NCBI GenBank assembly: GCA_964390115.1
Contig: CAYMGT010000016.1
Coordinates: forward strand, 1 to 17,215
Direction of reading: 5' to 3'
Length of the DNA: 17,215 nucleotides
Source of the DNA: JAIPJA01 sp964390115
GTDB taxonomy: Bacteria > Patescibacteriota > Patescibacteriia > Patescibacteriales > UBA12465
In this document: positions 14,026 through 17,215 of the stretch, one piece after another
How the letters are laid out: each line of letters starts with the position of its first letter
Position numbering within the stretch: position 1 is the first letter of the stretch
Notes under the pieces: generated by a model
The model's input: the letters and a program-made list of their open reading frames with translations, nothing else
What the model was told of the DNA's origin: nothing
The model's database searches: none
Translations under genes and position numbers: made by a program

Positions 14026-14685
14026 ATGGGAAATTTTAATCGAGGAGATAGATTTAGTGGCGCTAATCGTAATTCTGATTTTAATAGAGGTGGACGATCA
14101 GATAGACCTTCCATGCATCGGGCAGTTTGTGCAGATTGCGGAAAGGACTGTGAAGTACCCTTTAAACCTACAGGTGATAAACCAGTATATTGTAGTAACT
14201 GTTTTAGCAATAAAGATACATCTAGCGGTAGAAGTGAAAGAAAGTTTACTGTTAGAGAGAGTTTTGGAGATAAAAAAATGTTTAAAGCAGTTTGCAGTAA
14301 ATGTCATAAAGACTGCGAAGTTCCTTTTAGACCAACTACAGATAAGCCAATTTTTTGTAGCGAATGTTTTGGAAGAGGAGAGGGAAGAGAAAATGAAAAT
14401 AAGAAAGTTAGTTTAGATCAATATAAAAAAGAGTTTGAAGCTTTAAATAACAAACTTGATAATATTTTAAGTATTTTAGCTTCTAAGACTCCCGTTAAAG
14501 AAAAGATTGAAAAGGTTGTTAAAGAAGAAGTGAAAGAAGAAGTGAAAGAAGTGGAATTAGTAAAAGAAGTTAAAAAGGTAGCTCCTAAAAAGATAAGTAA
14601 ATCAAAAGTAGCTATAAAGAAAGCTGCTCCTAAAAAAACTGTTAAGAAAAAAACTGTTAAGAAAAAAATTACTAAGAAGAAGTAA
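14026..14685 (+). CDS. Double CxxC-x17-CxxC zinc protein with RG-rich and Lys-rich ends
   Basis: This 219-residue protein has four parts. Residues 1-30 are rich in Arg, Gly and Asn, including RGD and RGG. Two zinc domains of the CxxC-x17-CxxC type follow at Cys35/38-Cys56/59 and Cys90/93-Cys111/114; in both the spacer is exactly 17 and contains DCEVPF-x-P-x3-KP. A predicted coiled coil follows (about 128-150). The tail (about 160-219) is a lysine/alanine/proline repeat reminiscent of histone H1 (PKKTVKKKTVKKKITKKK). The RG and Lys segments suggest binding to RNA or DNA; the zinc domains may bind nucleic acid or ribosome/polymerase partners. The domain is widespread in Patescibacteria and some archaea, but its role is unknown. 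A strong terminator follows. Confidence 0.85.
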   Translation: MGNFNRGDRFSGANRNSDFNRGGRSDRPSMHRAVCADCGKDCEVPFKPTGDKPVYCSNCFSNKDTSSGRSERKFTVRESFGDKKMFKAVCSKCHKDCEVPFRPTTDKPIFCSECFGRGEGRENENKKVSLDQYKKEFEALNNKLDNILSILASKTPVKEKIEKVVKEEVKEEVKEVELVKEVKKVAPKKISKSKVAIKKAAPKKTVKKKTVKKKITKKK

Positions 14686-14720
14686 AGTTGATAGATTAGA
14701 TTATTTGTAGTAATAAGAAG

Positions 14721-14743
14721 AAAGAGAGCGAAAGCTCTCTTTT
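14721..14743 (+). terminator. Intrinsic terminator after the CxxC zinc protein
   Basis: A nine-base stem (AAAGAGAGC with GCTCTCTTT) closes a GAAA tetraloop and ends in a short T-run. Confidence 0.85.
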
Positions 14744-14860
14744 GTGTAAAATTTAAACATACAAGTGTAGTCTTAAGTGGTAATTTAAAGAAATATATGA
14801 TATTGTGTTAATAACTTAAGAAATAAATATTAAATTTATTAATAAAATAATTAAAAAAAT

Positions 14861-15685
14861 ATGTCACAAGTAATAGATGCGGATAATATAGAAGCTATGA
14901 GAAAAATTAAGAAAAAAGCTCCTATTTTTGTTATTCTTTTTATAGCCATTGTCTTCTTGTTTGCTAGCATTGGAACAGTGGGAGCGGGTGAAAGAGGGAT
15001 ATTATTACAATTTGGAGCAGTTCAAGATAGAGTTATAGGTGAAGGGCTATATTTTACTATTCCTTTTGTTCAGACTGTACAAAAAATGGATGTAAAAATT
15101 CAGAAAGATGAGGTATCTGCTAGTGCTTCTTCTAAGGATTTACAAATAGTTACTTCTGCTGTTGCTATTAATTATAATTTAGTTCCTGAGGCAGTAAATC
15201 GTGTTTGGCAAGAAGTTGGTAAAAACTATAATCAACGTATTATTGCCCCCGCTATTCAAGAAGCAGTAAAGGCAATTACTGCTAGGTTTACAGCTGAAGA
15301 GTTAATAACTAAAAGAGAACTTGTTAAAGATGAAATTAAGAATAATTTAAGGGAAAGATTAGCTAGAAACGATATTGCTGTAGTAGAGATAAATATTACT
15401 GCCTTTGACTTTTCCAGAGCCTTTAATGACGCAATTGAGGCTAAGGTAACCGCGGAACAATTAAAATTAAAATCTGAGAGAGACTTGGAGAGAATTAGAA
15501 TTGAGGCTGACCAGAGAGTAGTGGAAGCAGAAGGCAAAGCCAAAGCGATTAAAACTGAGGCTGAGGCTTTAAACTCAAATCCTAAAGTTGTAGAATTACG
15601 TTGGATTGAAAAATGGGATGGTAAAACACCTCAATATTGGGGAGGGGCCACTCCTTTTGTTGGCTTGCCTCAAGCTAATCAATAA
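14861..15685 (+). CDS. SPFH/prohibitin-family membrane protein
   Basis: This 274-residue protein has a basic N-terminus and one membrane helix (about 22-42), followed by the SPFH domain (GERGILLQFGAVQDRVIGEG, then PFVQTVQKMDVKIQK). A long coiled-coil-forming region comes next (ERDLERIRIEADQRVVEAEG, then KAKAIKTEAEAL), and the short tail ends in WDGKTPQYWGG, the usual prohibitin-like C-terminus. Prohibitin/HflK-type proteins form large rings on the membrane that organise microdomains and modulate membrane proteases such as FtsH. Length and domain order are normal. It is flanked by terminators at 14721 and 15715 and is thus probably transcribed alone. It has the look of a core gene outside the island. 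Confidence 0.95.
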   Translation: MSQVIDADNIEAMRKIKKKAPIFVILFIAIVFLFASIGTVGAGERGILLQFGAVQDRVIGEGLYFTIPFVQTVQKMDVKIQKDEVSASASSKDLQIVTSAVAINYNLVPEAVNRVWQEVGKNYNQRIIAPAIQEAVKAITARFTAEELITKRELVKDEIKNNLRERLARNDIAVVEINITAFDFSRAFNDAIEAKVTAEQLKLKSERDLERIRIEADQRVVEAEGKAKAIKTEAEALNSNPKVVELRWIEKWDGKTPQYWGGATPFVGLPQANQ

Positions 15686-15714
15686 TCTAAGCTAAAGAAT
15701 TAAATACTGGCTAG

Positions 15715-15737
15715 AACAGATCGAGGTGGTCTGTTTT
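15715..15737 (+). terminator. Intrinsic terminator after the prohibitin gene
   Basis: AACAGATC (15715-15722) pairs with GGTCTGTT (15728-15735), with one G-T pair and a five-base loop, and is followed by TTTT. Confidence 0.8.
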
Positions 15738-15839
15738 AACTTATTGTAAGATTTAATTATAATTGACTCTTTTATTTTTAAGTGTTATTAATTAATGATA
15801 AATAATTTATAATTTTTTTGAATTTTAACTAATTTTTTT

Positions 15840-17215
15840 ATGTCCAATGAAGTAATATTAAGGTTTGATGAAGTAAGTTTTGAATATTTACATAAAAAAC
15901 CTATTTTAAATGAGACTAGCTTTAGCGTTAGACGAGGAGCCAAACTAACCTTGATGGGTCAAAATGGTGCAGGGAAAAGTACTATATTTAATTTAATTAA
16001 AGGCAATCTAAAGCCTAAATCTGGTAGAATTTCTTTAACAAATAACGCCTCTATTGCTACGGCTAAGCAAGTAATTTCTCGAGAAGATTTAAAAAAAACC
16101 ATAGAAGAATATTTTTCATCTTCTTTTGAGATAGTTCCTGTTAATATTAAGAGTGAAATATCTAAAGTAATGGAAGCAGTTAATCTACAAGTTCCTACCG
16201 ATAGAGTGGTAGGAGATCTTTCTGGTGGACAACAAGCTAGACTTCTTATGGCCGATGCTTTAATTTTAAAGCCTGATATCCTACTTTTAGATGAACCAAC
16301 TAATAATCTTGATAAAGAGGGAATTGATAGTTTAGTTTCATTTTTAGTCATGTATGAAAAGACTGTAATTGTTATTTCTCATGATGCTGATTTTTTAAAT
16401 TGCTTTACTGAAGGTGTTTTGTATTTAGATATATTTAGTAAACAAATTGAATATTATGTTGGTGATTATTATTCAGTTGTGTTAGATATAGAAGCTAGAG
16501 TAGAGAGGGAACATAAAAAAAATGCTCAATTAGAGAAGTTAATTAAGGACAGGAAAGAGAAAGTAAATTTCTTTGCTAATAAAGGAGGAAAAATGAGGAA
16601 ATTAGCTAAAAAAATGAGCGATCAGACTAGTGAATTAGAGGATAATAAGGTTGAAGTAAGACAAGAAGATAGGACAATTAGAAATTTTAATATAGAGGCG
16701 CCTAATGTAGTAGGTGATATAGTAACAATTTCACAAGTTAAAGTTATTGAAAATCATGAAGCAAAATTAAAGATAGTAAATAAGGTTTTAAGAAAAGATT
16801 CTTGTTTGTTAATTTCAGGACCCAATGGGATAGGAAAAAGTACTTTACTTAGAACTTTAGTAAAGAATGAAGACGAGGGAGTGAAGATAAAAGAAGGTGT
16901 AAAGATTGGTTATTATAGTCAAGATTTTTCCGCTTTAGATTACGAACAAACTGTCTTTAATTCCTTAGAGAGTGTTTCAGCTGATGGTATTGATGAACAG
17001 GAAATGAGATCAGTAGCAGCGGGATTTTTAATTACAGGTGAATTAATGGTGCATAAAGTTTTACATCTTTCCGAAGGTCAAAAAGGCTTGCTTTCCTTAG
17101 CTAGACTGGTTTTAATGAAGCCGAGCTTGTTAGTGTTAGATGAACCGACCAATCATATTAATTTTCGTCATATTCCTATCATAGTAGAAGCTATAAATAA
17201 CTATACAGGAGCTAT
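15840..17215 (+). CDS. ABC-F family ATPase, 3'-truncated
   Basis: The frame is open from ATG 15840 to the window end (458 codons visible). Two ABC ATPase cassettes are present in one chain. The first has Walker A GQNGAGKST (residues 40-48), signature LSGGQ, Walker B ILLLDEPTNNLD and the switch histidine in ISHD. The second has Walker A GPNGIGKST, signature LSEGQ and LLVLDEPTNHIN. Between them is the charged linker (EREHKKNAQLEKLIKDRKEK, then NKGGKMRKLAKKM), which in ABC-F proteins reaches the ribosomal P-site tRNA. There are no membrane helices. ABC-F proteins act on the ribosome in translation control or antibiotic protection; the subfamily cannot be fixed without the missing C-terminus. The second signature LSEGQ departs from LSGGQ, which is common in this family. 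Confidence 0.93.
   Translation, partial: MSNEVILRFDEVSFEYLHKKPILNETSFSVRRGAKLTLMGQNGAGKSTIFNLIKGNLKPKSGRISLTNNASIATAKQVISREDLKKTIEEYFSSSFEIVPVNIKSEISKVMEAVNLQVPTDRVVGDLSGGQQARLLMADALILKPDILLLDEPTNNLDKEGIDSLVSFLVMYEKTVIVISHDADFLNCFTEGVLYLDIFSKQIEYYVGDYYSVVLDIEARVEREHKKNAQLEKLIKDRKEKVNFFANKGGKMRKLAKKMSDQTSELEDNKVEVRQEDRTIRNFNIEAPNVVGDIVTISQVKVIENHEAKLKIVNKVLRKDSCLLISGPNGIGKSTLLRTLVKNEDEGVKIKEGVKIGYYSQDFSALDYEQTVFNSLESVSADGIDEQEMRSVAAGFLITGELMVHKVLHLSEGQKGLLSLARLVLMKPSLLVLDEPTNHINFRHIPIIVEAINNYTGA

Noticed and set aside
14010..14416. Overlapping open frames on both strands across the CxxC zinc protein
   Set aside because: They lack family features and are explained by the low-complexity, biased sequence of the real gene.
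1..17215. TGA reassigned to an amino acid
   Set aside because: All recognised proteins are full length with TGA read as stop, and glycine and tryptophan are encoded by normal codons.

Overview
The window is AT-rich bacterial DNA. Its content points to a member of the Patescibacteria (Candidate Phyla Radiation): a large serine recombinase of the type common there, a CxxC-x17-CxxC zinc protein, an SPFH/prohibitin protein and an ABC-F ATPase, with no visible Shine-Dalgarno sequence before any start. The phylum is inferred; there is no rRNA or marker gene to settle it. The standard code fits: every gene is full length with TGA read as stop, although none of the 14 visible stop codons is TGA.

Layout. 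(1) 1-288: the end of a YgjP/SprT-like zinc metalloprotease gene cut by the window edge. (2) 281-1645, minus strand: a serine recombinase that meets it tail to tail. (3) 1799-5359: a tight three-gene operon of a C5-cytosine DNA methyltransferase, a MORC-like GHKL ATPase whose C-terminus resembles the HEPN-type Ymh domain, and a third protein with another HEPN RX4H motif. No recognisable DNA endonuclease is present, so this looks like a modification-linked defence system whose effector may be an RNase. (4) 5360-8335: three separately promoted single genes (HTH-Fic, BRO-N/DinD-like, small HEPN-like), separated by two families of repeats (A at 5451 and 8219, B at 6566 and 7658). The arrangement looks like a cassette array. 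(5) 8440-11152: a TetR-controlled operon with a near-ideal 24-bp operator, encoding a membrane-anchored tandem OsmC-like protein, the TetR regulator, and a six-helix cytochrome-b-like membrane protein. (6) 11227-13809: a YhgE/Pip-like membrane protein. (7) 14026 to the end: housekeeping-like genes, namely the CxxC-x17-CxxC protein, the prohibitin-family protein and a partial ABC-F ATPase, the first two followed by good intrinsic terminators.

How it fits together. Regions 2-4 read as an accessory island: recombinase, defence operon, then toxin- or regulator-like cassettes. Three different proteins in about 4 kb carry RX4H motifs, so HEPN-type RNA cleavage may be a common theme. Region 5 looks like an inducible thiol/peroxide-defence unit in which a heme membrane protein could supply electrons to an outward-facing OsmC domain; that link is inferred.
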